Below, piece by piece: positions 1 to 11,929 of a stretch of DNA of 64,000 nucleotides (position 1 is its first letter; the number at the start of each line of letters is the position of its first letter). The position numbers and the translations under genes are program-made. The stretch comes from Ascaphus truei (lineage: Eukaryota; Chordata; Amphibia; Anura; Ascaphidae). Location of the stretch: contig CM071571.1 in the NCBI GenBank assembly GCA_036426205.1, forward strand, positions 115,444,244 through 115,508,243, read 5' to 3'. The notes under the pieces are model-generated. The model had not been told where the DNA came from. It did not search any database and saw only the letters and a program-made list of their open reading frames with translations.

Positions 1-31
1 TATTGATATGTGTGTTTTATTTATACTGTAG

Positions 32-279
32 ATGTGCAGGGGTTCTCCGGAGCTGAAGCGCTTTAGTTTTAGGTCTGGGGACCCCCTGCTTCCAGAGATA
101 CAGGCCCCTTTATGGGGTGCCGGTATCCCTCTGCTTGGTTTACATGCCGCGGTCACGTGATCGGGACCTTTAAATGCAGAGGGATACCGGCACCTCATAA
201 AGGGGCCTGTATCTCGGGAAGCAGGGGGTCCCCGGACCTGAAACCAATGCAGTTCAGCTCCGGAGACTCCCTGCACATG
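32..279. repeat. Foldback (palindromic) element
   Basis: The left arm (from ATGTGCAGGG) is the reverse complement of the right arm (ending CCCTGCACAT) over about 100 bp. A short loop is centred near 157 and is itself partly palindromic (GGTCACGTGATC). There is no coding capacity. It looks like a MITE or snapback element; I do not recognise the family and see no clear target duplication. Confidence 0.8.
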
Positions 280-586
280 TACACTATCAATAAAAGTTGT
301 TTAAAAAATCATTTTTAATGTGCCGATGTTTGCGCAGAGAGAGCAGCGGATCTCTCTCTGCTGCAGACATAACTCGCCAGGGGACGGCTTCTCGGCAGTT
401 TCTCGCCAGGCAGCCATCTCAGCACCGCTTAATAGCCATTATTTCAAATGGTGGTGGCGCATTCATTCGCCAGGGATTCGAACCTCCCTGCATACAGCGA
501 GGTTAACATGCCAAAAACCTGGCGAATTGAAACCCTGGAGAATGCAATTTTTCGGCCCTTTCTGCATAGGCCCCTGTGTCTCTTAA
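280..586. other. Unassigned spacer with B-box-like motif
   Basis: I find no gene here. On the minus strand there is a GGTTCGAATCC word (475-486) resembling an RNA polymerase III B box. I see no A box and no cloverleaf, so at most this is a relic of a tRNA-derived SINE. The word TCGCCAGG recurs several times. Confidence 0.3.
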
Positions 587-615
587 ACGAATTGTCCTTT
601 TTTTCCCAATGACAG

Positions 616-830
616 ATCGCCAGACTTCAATCCGATCGAAATGGTCTGGCATCAGCTGAAGGACCATATCCAAAAAGTCGTGAAACCCTCCAAAAAGGAT
701 GAGTTGGCGATAGGCATACTGAGTTTTTGGAACGATGTACTCACCGTGGAATGATGAAATAAATATATTGACCATATTGCGACTGTGTTGCCCATTGTGA
801 TCGCACGTAATGGGCAAGCATCAGGAAGGT
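616..830 (+). pseudogene. Tc1/mariner transposase, C-terminal exon remnant
   Basis: After a splice-acceptor-like tract (pyrimidines then AATGACAG) the plus strand encodes SPDFNPIEMVWHQLKDHI. This is the block around the third catalytic residue of DDE/D transposases of the IS630-Tc1 group. It continues through a KPSKKDEL segment to FWNDVLTVE. Two in-frame stops follow (TGA, then TAA) where copy B still encodes residues ending in a NGQASGK-like tail. Only this exon remains, so the copy is dead. Confidence 0.75.
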
Positions 831-1639
831 AGTATGGTATACTGAAGTACTGTACTGTAGTATTGTAAGTACAGTATGATACATGTAAGTATGGCACAGA
901 TTTTTTCTTTCCTAGTAGTCAGAGTATACAGTAGTTCCAGCATAGACTAGTTTAACAGTACTACACAGCACACAATGCCATAATACAGTATGCACATAAC
1001 TGCACTAATTTTTTGTTTTCTTGTCTGTTCAGGAAAAACGGTTGGACTGGGAGAAAGGGGGGGGTGTCGTGTACAGTCTGTGAACTGTTTGTACAGTTAA
1101 GTGTACAGTATCTAAACAGCAGTAATGATGTACACAAAACCTCTCCTCTCTCAATGAACTACTGTACTGTACACAGAATGAGGAAGAAGATTAAGATTGA
1201 CCAAATTATCTTCCTCTCTGCTATAGCCTATCTATATAGATCTATATATATCTATAATACATTATATATTATATTTAATATTTTATCATGTTGCATTATT
1301 CATGTTATCCACCGGCCCTCAATTTCCATCTGACAGAAAACTTAATAAGACTGCCTTATGTATTATTCATGATTATTTTTATATTTGTTTTTTTTTGGTT
1401 CCTGTAAAATAACATAATTATTTATTTACATTTTGATAATCATAATCATGACAACAACCCCCCCCCCAACACCAAGAACACCAAAGAAAAATAATGAATG
1501 ACCAAACAAAGGAATCAGTTAATGGTTTTTGTTAACTCTCAATTCTCACAGTGCTTGGCAAATCAAGATTTACATCATCAAATTCGAGAAGGGATTTTGC
1601 CAAAGCGTTACCGTAACAAAGCCTAAAGGTTGGAGGGGG

Positions 1640-2460
1640 GGGGGGGGTTGGGTGAGCCATGCATAGTAATCAGCTAGCTCCCATATCAAAGAGGATTACA
1701 CGCAGGCGCAGTGAGGTGACGCTCGGCTAGGGACGGATTAAAAACACAAAGGCAAGCAATGGCTGCAGTTCAAAGAAATGACATAATTTCAAAGGCAGTT
1801 CATCATAATAATATGATCCCTACACCCCAAATACATACATAAAAGCAACACAATCCACCATGTGCAGTCAAACGCACAGTGTCGCAGTCAAAGCTACAGC
1901 CACAGATTAATATCGTATATCAAGATGGTTTTTTTCAGGCTTTGTGGGAAAATAAAAATACCAAATTGAGAGAAAATTTTGTTTTTTTTTTTTGGACACT
2001 CGCTCAAGCAAGCCGTGGTGAATTTACAGGCGCATGCGCAGTAATCAACTAGCTCCCATCCCAAAGAGGATTACACAAAGGAGCAGTGAGGAGACGCTCG
2101 GCTGGGGACGGATTAAGAACACAATGGCAAGCTTCAGAAAATGAATGACTCTGTGGAGGTGTCTGTCGATAAGAGTTTCAAATCCTTGAGCGAGTCTTGT
2201 GTGTGTGCGTGGGGGAGGGGGCTACAGGGTATAGCTGCATGAAGTTCAAAGATAATGACATACTTTCATTTCAAAAGGCAGTTCATCATAATAATATGAT
2301 CCCTACGCTCCCAAATACAGTACATAAAAAGCACACAAATCAACCATGTGCAGTCAAACGCACAGGGTCGCAGTCAAAAGCTACAGCACAGATTGAATAT
2401 CGTAATATCAAGATGGTTTTTGCAGGCTAGTGGGGAAAATAAACATTACAAATTGAGGAG
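1640..2460 (+). repeat. Duplicated internal module of the mariner-like element
   Basis: Two direct copies of a roughly 370-bp module lie here. Each has a GCGCAGTAATCA-like word, an AGCTCCCAT word, GGATTACAC, CTCGGCT..GGACGGATTA and a block around CAGTTCATCATAATAAT. The same module recurs in an expanded array in copy B (52,970-54,250). It is non-coding; these may be subterminal repeats recognised by the transposase. Confidence 0.65.
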
Positions 2461-3621
2461 AATTTTTTTTTTGGTCACTTACTCAAGCAAGCAGTGGTGG
2501 GTGAAGTTACAGGCGCATGTGCAGTAATCATCTGCTGTCAAGCAGGAATGTGATTGAAACCAGAAAGCCAAAGTTTGGCTCAAAGGAATGGTGTGGGAGA
2601 GATGTACTGCACTGTAGATAAGATAAGAAGTTGAAATACCCTGCAGTGCAGTAAATTATCCTGTGTGTGTGCGGGGGCGAGCGAGGGGAGAGTGCCGAAA
2701 TGTGACACTGTTACAGTACTGTACACGCCTATGCGTTTCAACAATTTTCAAATGAGACATACAGCAATGCAAATGCATGTATACAGTAAATATGCAAATT
2801 TACAATTACTGCGCGCGCACACGCAGACTGTGTACTGACGTAGGTTGAACTGCTCAGGTATTAGACTTCCAAGACAACATCTCGCGAACGCCCCCCTGAG
2901 TTTTTAGACGGTATTGCATTATTGCAGACAGCGATAATAAAATGCTAATATCACGAGCGCCAAAATAATGCAATTCACTACGGATCAAAAAAAAAAAACA
3001 CATCTCCCCGAGGTTATCAGAGCGCCGCAGATCCAGCTGCATTAGGATAAAGGCGGCCGCCACTGTACATACCTCCCCTGTTTGTGGGAAGCTCGGGCTT
3101 GCCACGGCCAAAGCCCATCTTTCCACTCTCATTCGAGATCTTTCTGTGACTTGAATGAGAGTGGATGGAGGAAGAGAACCCTCAGTCCCGCTGAGATTGG
3201 AGCCCTTTCTCCAGTTTATTTTTGTCTCCTCCCGAAGGTGCTTGAGATCAGCACTTCTCAGTCACTCAAGGAGGACTTTTCCAAGTAAAGTCTTTTTACC
3301 AAGTGCGCGGTCATGAGATTTCCGTTGCGTCGGTCACTCCTCTTTTTGTAGACAAACTGTATGGCAACAGTTGTGGAGCAGTTAGGACTAGCCCTTAGAT
3401 TTTTCCGCCCTTGAAGCGGTCTTTCTGCAGCTCCTCCACACAACGGAGTCGCCAGTTCAGCTTCATTGGGACTGAGTTGCACCTCCTCCTCCCTTTCCAG
3501 AGAACGTCCTATCTTTTCAGCTTCCTCAGCTAAGGATTCTTCTGGCTTTGATTCTGCACTCCTACATCTGTTTGTTGCCTGTTGGGCAGCTGCAGGTTTG
3601 GCTAGTGCTTTCTTAGGTGGC

Positions 3622-5607
3622 TCAAACTTCGTAATCTCGTTTTGAAGGAGGCGTGGAGTCCCCAGCTCTCACTGTACCCTTGTCTTCATGGGCATTAGTT
3701 ACTGTGGGATACCGATGCTTGGGCAGAGCCAATACCTTTTCCCGTATTGGAGGAATCTGTAAGTTACTGGTCTGCAGAGTCTCACTCTGTTTCTTGAGTG
3801 TATCCTGCCATTCTCCTTTCAGGGTCTTCATTTCTTCCCTGTGCTTTCTCTGAGCTTGCTTCCACCTATCATTCATTTTTTTGTGGAGCACTGTGAGCTT
3901 CTTCGCTTGGGCCGCAGATACTCATCTCAGTTTCTGGACCTTGATGCGCTCCCTCTTGTACCGCGTCACCTGGCCTCTAAGTTTAGCCTCCAGCGATGCT
4001 TTGGTGATGGTCAGGGTAGCCTTCAGTTTTCCTGCTGATTTTCAAGGACACACTGGGTCCTGCAGCCCTTGTATTTCCTTAGCAGCCTGCAGATTTCCTT
4101 CCTGCAGAGTTCGCTGCTTCTCCTCGACATTCTGGAGGTCTGTACGCAGACCTTGCAGTTGGTTCTGCAGTCGGTGCTCTGCTTCAAACTTTTCATCTTC
4201 CAAAAGTTTATTTATTTCTTTAAGCTCATGCAGCTTTTCAATCTTTTCATTGACGTGGTCTGTCAAATCAGAATTTTCTTTTTTTAATCTTAAATTTTCT
4301 CTTTTTTTAGTCTCTGTACTATTCAGGGCCTCCTTGCCGTCCACCTTCCATTTTTGCATATTTGCATGGAGGCAGGCTGTCTTCTGGAGGGAGACTTCAT
4401 TCTCCATCCCTTGTTTGAGGGTCTGAAGCTCCTTGTGAGAGACTTTGAGATTTAAATTAAGATGGAGGATAGTTTTCTTTGAAATGTCCAGCTCCTCAGC
4501 GAGACTGTGAAGTTCCTTTCTGGAGACTTCCAGTTTTGTGTGGCCACTGTTGATCTCATGCTGTGAGGCATCCAGTGCTGCGTGAAGATTGTGAACATCT
4601 TGCTGAAAGACTGTAATCTCCTTCAGTGCCTCCTCATACTTCCGCTTCAGCTTAGCCATCATTTTATCAGATTTGCTCTGCTTTTCCACCATGGTGGCAT
4701 TATTAGTGTTGGCAGCATCTGGCTCAGTCTTGAGATCGTCCAATTCTGTCCTGGCCAAGGAGTACACCGTGAGCACATTCTTCTGTAGCTCTACGTTATT
4801 TTTCAGTAGCTCTGCGTAATCATCTTTCTTCAGTTTCAACTGTTCCCGGAGCAGATCACAGTCACGCCTGGCAATTTTCAGGGCATCTTCAGGGCTGGTC
4901 AAGGGATCGTCACTCACTGGTTCCGGCTCCGCTTCCCTGGGATGGTTGATTGAGGGTTCCTCACTGTTGGCACCGGACAGACACTTCTTTGGGTTACCCG
5001 ACTTCTGCCTTGGGCCCTCTGGATATTTGGTCATCCTCATGACGAATCCTCCATTTTCTCTAGGCTGCAGGGCATCTCAGTCCCCCTTTTTCTGTGCCGA
5101 ATCTGCGGACGTGTCTGTTCCTTCCACGGTACGTGAAGAACCGCTTTTCTTTTTTCGCCTTTTTGTTTTGGATTACTCCGTCCCATCAGGAATACTGGGG
5201 TCTCCTTCTTTATTTGATACTTCAGCAGCTTCACTGTACACGCCAGGCTTTTCTTGCAGTTGCGTTAGCTGACATAAATATTTGGTGATCTACTTCTCCC
5301 GCCGATCATATTTGTCATCATAGAGAGCGGTCCTTTCGGTTCGTACCGAGTTCAGGCACCCCCACCATTCTTGGGGTGTTTTGTGGTTGTGACTCGGTTT
5401 GGGTTCCCCGTAAGAGATGTCTTCCTCCTTATCGGACTGGAAGGGCCACTCTTCCGTCGGGTAGGGTTCATTATAGGAATGATGCATCTTGTCCTCCATT
5501 TCGGGCCTATCAGGTGTATTTTTCTTCCTGACCTCAGGAGGCGGTATTGCAGCTGTTGCCACTGTATTTGCTAGAACCCCAAATGGTGTAGTCCTACAGG
5601 TGGGCAT
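3622..5607 (-). pseudogene. Coiled-coil Gag-like gene, full broken extent
   Basis: The minus-strand reading runs through an acidic N-terminal block (5607-5290, with ALYDDKYDRREK near its end), a lysine-rich linker (5234-5037), the coiled-coil core (5040-4042) and a charged tail (3891-3622). Stops or frame changes lie near 5,290, 5,040 and 4,040. The second tandem unit breaks at other positions, so some breaks may be sequencing errors. Composition (Lys/Glu/Gln-rich, heptads, no zinc knuckle) suggests a structural Gag-like protein. I cannot name the family. Confidence 0.5.
4042..5040 (-). CDS. Coiled-coil protein, Gag-like core
   Basis: This is a 332-residue open frame. Residues 1-45 are a Pro/Ser/Glu-rich leader, and from about residue 48 to the end the protein is nearly continuous heptad coiled coil with many Leu, Glu and Lys, for example KLKRKYEEALKEI and HSLAEELDISKK. 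There is no transmembrane segment, signal peptide or enzymatic motif. It sits downstream of the LTR and PBS in the position of gag. The ATG at 5040 is simply the first in frame; the natural start is probably upstream (see the gene-wide entry). A host coiled-coil gene captured by a retroelement is an alternative. A weakly similar coiled coil occurs in the unrelated-looking LTR element at 34.5-35.1 kb. Confidence 0.55.
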   Translation of the reverse strand: MRMTKYPEGPRQKSGNPKKCLSGANSEEPSINHPREAEPEPVSDDPLTSPEDALKIARRDCDLLREQLKLKKDDYAELLKNNVELQKNVLTVYSLARTELDDLKTEPDAANTNNATMVEKQSKSDKMMAKLKRKYEEALKEITVFQQDVHNLHAALDASQHEINSGHTKLEVSRKELHSLAEELDISKKTILHLNLNLKVSHKELQTLKQGMENEVSLQKTACLHANMQKWKVDGKEALNSTETKKRENLRLKKENSDLTDHVNEKIEKLHELKEINKLLEDEKFEAEHRLQNQLQGLRTDLQNVEEKQRTLQEGNLQAAKEIQGLQDPVCP

Positions 5608-6602
5608 ATTTTGCTTGTAGAGGTCGTAGCACTCACAGGCTTCTCTGTAGACTTTTTCTTTCCTTTAGTAAGTTTTAAAACATCAGCAGAACTGTGCACG
5701 TCTTCTTTCTCATTAGATATACTGGATGAGCAGTTGCTAAGTAAAAACTTCTTTTTGCTTTACACCATTTACTTGCTAGGTGCAATCCCTCTGCTTCAGC
5801 AAAATAATGTGGTTTTCTGCTTGAGTTCAGTAATTTTCGGTCTCATCTTTGGGTATTATGGCATTCACTCTTCACACTTTGGGTGCCTGTTTTACTCCCA
5901 AGATACACAGACAGACTTTACTTGCAGAAAAAATTAATATTCTTTACAGTGGAATATTTCTTTCACTCCCGGCAGGGCGACTCAACACTCAGTAATTGGC
6001 TTTGGGATACCTTTTAAACATTTCAGTAATTCCCTTTTTCCCGGTAGGGCAATTTTACACTCAGCACTTGTTTGCTGAAAATTCCCCCGCTTCAGCACAG
6101 TCTTGCATCAATTTTCACACTTTTCTGCATATACTCCATTCACAGCTGGTAGTCCTATGCGGTGTGGCAGCCTTTTCTTGCAGTATCAGTACCACTCGTG
6201 GGTCACCATCTGTATTCACTGCTTCAGCGAAACATTTGAAAACAACAAACTCTTATCCCTTTTTAATGGCTAACTTACTTCTTGAACCCTGACTATGGCT
6301 GGAAGGCAAAAACCCCTATTTCAACGAGCATATTACACTTTATTGTGATAGGCAAATAAGGTTTAAGCTGCTTCAGCAGTCTCTCTCTCTCCTCTTGGGA
6401 TTGGGGAAAAGAGTCCATCTGTGGTTTTGTGGCTTTCTTCAGTGCAGTGTAGATTTCCTGCCTGGGTGTGTATCCTTTTAATTCTGATCTCTGCTGCAGG
6501 TGAATCTTTGTTTATGTTGCTCAGGCTCTTTGTAGGCAAAAAGCACAAAAAAATTCACAGGCAATCTCCGGGCCCCTTTTAACTTCAAGGGCCATCTCTC
6601 AT

Positions 6603-6617
6603 CCCTCTCTGACACCA
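6603..6617 (-). promoter_or_regulatory. Candidate primer binding site
   Basis: Immediately inside the LTR on the minus strand is TATGGTGTCAGAG. The TGGTGTCAGA word is also the PBS-like word inside the Gmr1 LTR at 20,688. The priming tRNA is not assigned. Confidence 0.5.
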
Positions 6618-6619
6618 TA

Positions 6620-7193
6620 TGTAGGAGACGTGTTCAGAGGTACGCAATGGAGACTGTTTTATGGTGAAATTAAAATAAGGCTTTATTGCGCCTGTTGCTT
6701 TAACCACAGCAAACATGTAAATCAGCAAACAAAATCCACTCCACTCTGGAGTATATATACACTTGTGATCCAGTTCTTTTTAACTGCGTGGTTAGCCCAG
6801 CGATTCACCAGCCCAAATCATAGAGACATTTATCAATACACATAGACATAGATAATAGTCTAATACGAAAAGTCTTATCTGTTAGCTGGGCTACTGTAGG
6901 GGAAGCTTCTCTGCTCTCTTGGATTCGCACCCTTGTGTGATAAGGCAATCTCAGGCTCCAGGTTTAGAATCTTGTCCCCTTTTGTCTTGTTATCAGCTTG
7001 CCGCTCAAGACATCTGTCCTTCCTTGGTTCAGCCCAGTTGTGGACTAAGGAATCTCCCTTCCTGTCTCAGAGGCAGGCTTTTTCTAACACCTGTAATCAG
7101 CCAGGTGGTGTTAGTTAATTGCCTACCAGCAGTTAATCACCACACTGCTGGATTAGAGGCACATTTGTGAACAGGGATAAATCCCCTGTTACA
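6620..7193 (-). repeat. LTR, unit 1
   Basis: On the minus strand it begins TGTAACAGGGGATTT and ends CTCCTACA, giving TG...CA termini over 574 bp. Near its 3' side is an AATAAAGCC polyadenylation-type signal (around 6,680), and a TATATATA tract near 6,752 could serve as the promoter. The matching LTR in unit 2 is 11,190-11,758. Confidence 0.65.
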
Positions 7194-7329
7194 GGTGGCT
7201 ATTCTTTTTAAGCACAACATCCAGTTTATATTAAACAAATAAGTTTTAGACCCAGAGGGCAGATATCTTATCTTACACAGAACCCTGTCAGGAGTAGAGA
7301 TAGTCTTAGTAAATGTATATTCCCCACGA
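7194..7329. other. Spacer between tandem units
   Basis: This 136-bp stretch is not shared by the other unit and has no gene. It separates the LTR edge of unit 1 from the truncated mariner right end of unit 2. Confidence 0.5.
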
Positions 7330-8279
7330 CCGAAAATGTGACACTGTGTCTACAGGACTGTACACCCTCATGCGTTTCAACAATTTTCAAATGAGACATA
7401 CAGCAATGCAAATGCATGTATAACAGTAAATATGCAAAATTACAATTACTGCTGCGCGCACACACGCAGACTGTGTACTGACGTAGGTTGAACTGCTCAG
7501 GATTAGACTTCCAAGAAAACATCCTCGCAGACGCCCCCCTGAGTTTTTAGACGTGATATTGCATTATTGCAGACAGCGATAAAAAATGCTAAATCACGAG
7601 CGCCAAAAATAATGCAATTCACTACGGATCAAAAAAAAAAACACATCTCCCGAGTTATCAGAGCGCCGCAGATCAGCTGCATTGGATAAAGGCGGCCGCC
7701 ACTGTACATACCTCCCCTGTTTTGTGGGAAGCTCGGGCTTGCCACGGCCAAGCCCATCTTTCCACTCTCATTCGAGATCTTTCTGTGACTTGAATGAGAG
7801 TGGATGGAGGAAGGAAACCTCAGTCCCGCTGAGATTGGAGCCCTTCTCCAGTTTATTTTTGTCTCCTCCCGAGGTGCTTGAGATCAGCACCTTTCAGTCA
7901 CTCAAGGAGGACTTTTCAAGTAAAGTCTTTTACCAAGTGCGCGGTCATGAGATTTCCTGTGCGTCGGTCACTCCTCTTTTGTAGACAAACTGTATGGCAA
8001 CAGTGTGGAGCAGTTAGGACTAGCCCTTAGATTTTTCGCCCTGAAGCGGTCTTTCTGCAGCTCCTCCACACAACGGAGTCGCCAGTTCAGCTTCATTGGG
8101 ACTGAGTTGCACCTCCTCCTCCCTTTCCAGAGAACGTCCTATCTTTTCAGCTTCCTCAGCTAAGGATTTCTGGCTTTGATTCTGCACTCCTACATTGTTT
8201 GTTGCCTGTTGGGCAGCTGCAGTTTGGCTAGTGCTTTTAGGTGCTCAAACTTCGTAATCTCGTTTTGAGGAGGCGTGGA

Positions 8280-10190
8280 GTCCCCAGCTTCACTGTACCT
8301 TGTCTTCATGGGCATTAGTTACTGTGGGATACCGATGCTTGGCAGAGCCAATACCTTTCCGTATTGGAGGAATATGTAAGTTACTGGTCTGCAGAGTCTC
8401 ACTCTGTTTCTTGAGTGTATCCTGCCATTCTCCTTTCAGGGTCTTCATTTCTTCCCTGTGCTTTCTCTGAGCTTGCTTTCAACATATCATTCATTTTTTT
8501 GTGGAGCACTGTGAGCTTTTCGCTTGGGCCGCAGATACTCATCGTCAGTTTCTGGACCTTGATCGCGCCCTCTGTTACCGCGTCACCTGGCCTCTAAGTT
8601 TAGCCTCCAGCGATGCTTTGGTGATGGTCAGGGTAGCCTTCAGTTTTCTGCTGATTTTCAAGGACACACTGGGTCTGCAGCCCTTGTATTTCCTTAGCAG
8701 CCTGCAGATTTCCTTCCTGCAGAGTTCGTGCTTCTCCTCGACATTTGGAGGTCTGTACGCAGACCTTGCAGTTGGTTCTGCAGTCGGTGCTCCTTCAAAC
8801 TTTTCATCTTCCAAAAGTTTATTTATTTCTTTAAGATAGCAGCTTTTCAATCTTTTCATTGACGTGGTCTGTCAAATCAGAATTTTCTTTTTTAATCTTA
8901 AATTTCTCTTTTTTAGTCTCTGTACTATTCAGGGCCCTTGCCGTCCACCTTCCATTTTTGCAATTTGCATGGAGGCAGGCTGTCTTCTGGAGGGAGACTT
9001 CATTCTCCATCCCTTGTTTGAGGGTCTGAAGCTCCTTGTGAGAGACTTTGAGATTTAAATTAAGATGGAGGATAGTTTTCTTTGAAATGTCCAGCTCCTC
9101 AGCGAGACTGTGAAGTTCCTTTCTGGAGACTTCCAGTTTGTGTGGCCACTGTTGTATCATGCTGTGAGGCATCCGTGCTGCGTGAAAGATTGGAACAGCT
9201 TGCTGAAAGACTGTAATCTCCTTCAGTTGCTCCTCATACTTCCGCTTCAGCTTAGCCATCATTTTATCAGATTGCTCTGCTTTTCCACCATGGTGGCATT
9301 ATAGTGTTGGCAGCATCTGGCTCAGTCTGTCTTGAGATCGTCCAATTCTGTCCTGGCCAAGGAGTACACCGTGAGACACATTCTTCTGTAGCTATCGTTA
9401 TTTTCAGTAGCTCTGCGTAATCATCTTTCTTCAGTTTCAACTGTTCCGGAGCAGATCACAGTCACGCCTGGCAATTTTCAGGGCATCTTCAGGGCTGGTC
9501 AAGGGATCGTCATAATGGTTCCGGCTCCGCTTCCTGGATGGTTGATGAGGGTTCCTCACTGTTGGCACCGGACAGACACTTCTTTGGGTTACCCGACTTC
9601 TGCCTTGGGCCCTCTGGATATTTGGTACCTCATGACGAATCCTCCATTTCTCTAGCTGCAGGGCATCTCAGTCCCCCTTTTTGTGCCGAATCTGCGGACG
9701 TGTCTGTTCCTTCCACGGTACGTGAGAACAGCTTTTTTTTTTTCGCCTTTTTGTTTTGGATTACTCCGTCCATCAGGAATACTGGGGTCTCCTTCTTATT
9801 GATTAACTTCAGCAGCTTCACTGTACACGCCAGCTTTCTTGCAGTTGCGTTAGATGACATAAATATTTGGTGATCTAATTCTCCCGCCGATCATATTTGC
9901 ATCAGAGAGCGGTCCTTTCGGTTCGTACGAGTTCAGGCACCCCCACATTCTGGGGTGTTTTTGTTTGTGGTGTGACTGTTTGGGTCCCCGTAAGAGATGT
10001 CTTCCTCCTTATCGGACTGGAAGGGCCACTCTTCCGTCGGGTAGGGTTCATTATAGGAATGATGCATCTTGTCCTCCATTTGGGCCTATCCGGTGTATTT
10101 TTCTCCTGACCTCAGGAGGCGGTTATTGCAGCTGTTGCCACTGTATTTGCTAGAAACCCCAAATGGTGTAGTCCTACAGGTGGGCATATT
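8280..10190 (-). pseudogene. Coiled-coil Gag-like gene, unit 2 copy
   Basis: This is the same gene as 3,622-5,607, but split into at least four frames. Fragments are visible at 8,575-8,859, 8,831-9,262 and 9,630-9,860, and the N-terminal block is scattered to about 10,190. Most lesions are 1-2 bp deletions relative to unit 1. Either this is a decayed duplicate or the sequence is unpolished. Confidence 0.6.
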
Positions 10191-11189
10191 GTGCTTGTAG
10201 AGGTCGTAGCACTCACAGGCTTCTCTTTAGACTTTTTCTTTCCTTTAGTAAGTTTTAAAAACATCAGCAGAACTGTGCAAGTCTTCTTTCTCATTAGATA
10301 TACTGGATGAGCAGTTGCTAAGTAAAAACTTCTTTTTGCTTTACACCATTATTGCTAGGTGCAATCCCTCTGCTTCAGCAAAATAATGTGGTTTTCTGCT
10401 TGAGTTCAGTAATTTTCGGTCTCATCTTTGGGTATTATGGCATTCACTCTTCACACTTTGGGTGCCTGTTTACTCCCAAGATACACAGACAGACTTTACT
10501 TGCAGAAAATTAATATTTTACAGTGGAATATTTCTTTCACTCCCGGCAGGGCGACTCAACACTCAGTAATTGGCTTTGGGATACCTTTTAAACATTTCAG
10601 TAATTCCCTTTTTCCCGGTAGGGCAATTTTACACTCAGCACTTGTTTGCTGAAAATTCCCCCGCTTCAGCACAGTCTTGCATCAATTTTCACACTTTTTG
10701 CATATAACTCCATCACAGCTGGTAGTCCTATGCGGGTGGCGACTTTTCTTGCAGTATCAGTACCACTCGTGGGTCACCATCTGTATTCACTGCTTCAGCG
10801 AAACATTTGAAAACAACAAACTCTTATCCTTTTTAATGGCTAACTTACTTCTTGAACCCTGACTATGGCTGGAAGGCAAAAACCCCTATTTCAACGAGCA
10901 TATTACACTTTATTGTGATAGGCAAATAAGGTTTTAAGCTGCTTCAGCAGTCTCTCTCTCTCCTCTTGGGATTGGGGAAAAGAGTCCATCTGTGGTTTTG
11001 TGGCTTTCTTCAGTGCAGTGTAGATTTCCTGCCTGGGTTGTGTATCCTTTTAATTCTGATCTCTGCTGCAGGTGATCTTGTTTATGGTGCTCAGGCTCTT
11101 TGTAGGCAAAAAGCACAAAAAAAATTCACAGGCAATCTCCGGGCCCTTTTAACTTCAAGGGCCATCTCTCATCCCTCTCTGACACCATA

Positions 11190-11758
11190 TGTAGGAGACG
11201 TGTTCAGAGGTACGAATGGAGACTGTTTTATGTGTGTGAAATTAAAATAAGGCTTTATTGCGCCGTTGCTTAACCACAGCAAACATGTAAATCAGCAAAC
11301 ACAAATCCACTCCACTCTGGAGTATATATACACTTGTGATCCAGTTCTTTTTAACTGCGTGGTTGCCCAGCGATTCACCACCCAAATCATAGAGACATTA
11401 TCAATACACATAGACAATAGATAATAGTCTAATACGAAAAGTCTTATCTGTTAGCTGGGATGTAGGGGAAGCGATTCTCTGCTCTCTTGGATTCGCACCC
11501 TTGTGTGATAAGGCAATCTCAGGCTTCCAGGTTTAGAATCTTGTCCCCTTTTGTCTTGTTATCAGCTTGCCGCTCAAGACATCTGTCCTTCCTGGTTCAG
11601 CCCAGTTGTGGACTAAGGAATCTCCCTTCTGTCTCAGAGGCAGGCTTTTTCTAACACTGTAATCAGCCAGGTGGTGTTGTTATATTGCCTACCAGCAGTT
11701 AATCACCACCTGCTGGATTAGAGGCACATTTGTGAACAGGGATAAATCCCCTGTTACA
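11190..11758 (-). repeat. LTR, unit 2
   Basis: It is the 569-bp counterpart of 6,620-7,193 with the same termini. The sequence beyond it (GG then a T-run) differs from the flank of unit 1. Confidence 0.65.
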
Positions 11759-11827
11759 GGTTTTTTTATATGTATTTCGGGTGTTTTTTAAAAAAAGTTT
11801 TTTTTGGGTGGGATTTATGTGTATTGG

Positions 11828-11908
11828 GGATATATATATATTATATATATATATATAATATATATATTATTATATATATATATAATATAATATATATATA
11901 TATATACG
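11828..11908. repeat. AT microsatellite
   Basis: A (TA)n tract with small interruptions. The apparent ORF across it is meaningless. Confidence 0.9.
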
Positions 11909-11929
11909 TACATAATACCTCGCTCCTCC

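Larger units (their letters stand above)
587..3065 (+). mobile_element. Tc1/mariner-like transposon, copy A, right part
   Basis: This is homologous to 49,870-54,800 (copy B): the same last transposase exon, the same AT-rich 3' region, the same internal repeat module and the same right end. The right end reads ...GGCCGCCACTG followed by TA, so the terminus on the other strand begins CAGTGGCGGCC next to a TA, as in the Tc1/mariner superfamily. The left part (5' exons and any BEN ORF) is absent; the homology starts abruptly near 587. The 1.9 kb insert present in copy B is not here. Confidence 0.7.
2694..7193. repeat. Tandem duplication, unit 1
   Basis: The stretch aligns along its whole length with 7,330-11,758. 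It contains the last 370 bp of the mariner-like element followed by the minus-strand LTR element. Differences between the two units are mostly 1-3 bp indels, often in homopolymers. The right breakpoint falls at the outer edge of the LTR. Confidence 0.85.
3069..7193 (-). mobile_element. LTR element with coiled-coil Gag-like gene, unit 1
   Basis: Read on the minus strand it consists of a 5' LTR (7193 to 6620), a primer-binding-site-like TGGTGTCAGAGAGGG just inside it, a 1 kb leader, then the coiled-coil ORF. It stops where the mariner-like element begins (3065). No 3' LTR, protease, reverse transcriptase or integrase is visible. The simplest reading is that the mariner-like element inserted at a TA inside the LTR element and the 3' remainder lies beyond the window. 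Confidence 0.6.
7330..11758. repeat. Tandem duplication, unit 2
   Basis: This is a second copy of 2,694-7,193 in the same orientation. It contains the mariner right end (to 7,704), the LTR-element internal region and the LTR (11,190-11,758). The sequence is slightly shorter, with many single-base deletions. Confidence 0.85.

Noticed and set aside
475..486. tRNA gene suggested by GGTTCGAATCC on the minus strand
   Set aside because: No A box, acceptor stem or anticodon arm can be drawn around it.
3622..5607. Host coiled-coil gene on the minus strand
   Set aside because: It sits directly behind an LTR and PBS in gag position and has no introns; a retroelement gene is simpler, though capture from a host gene is not excluded.
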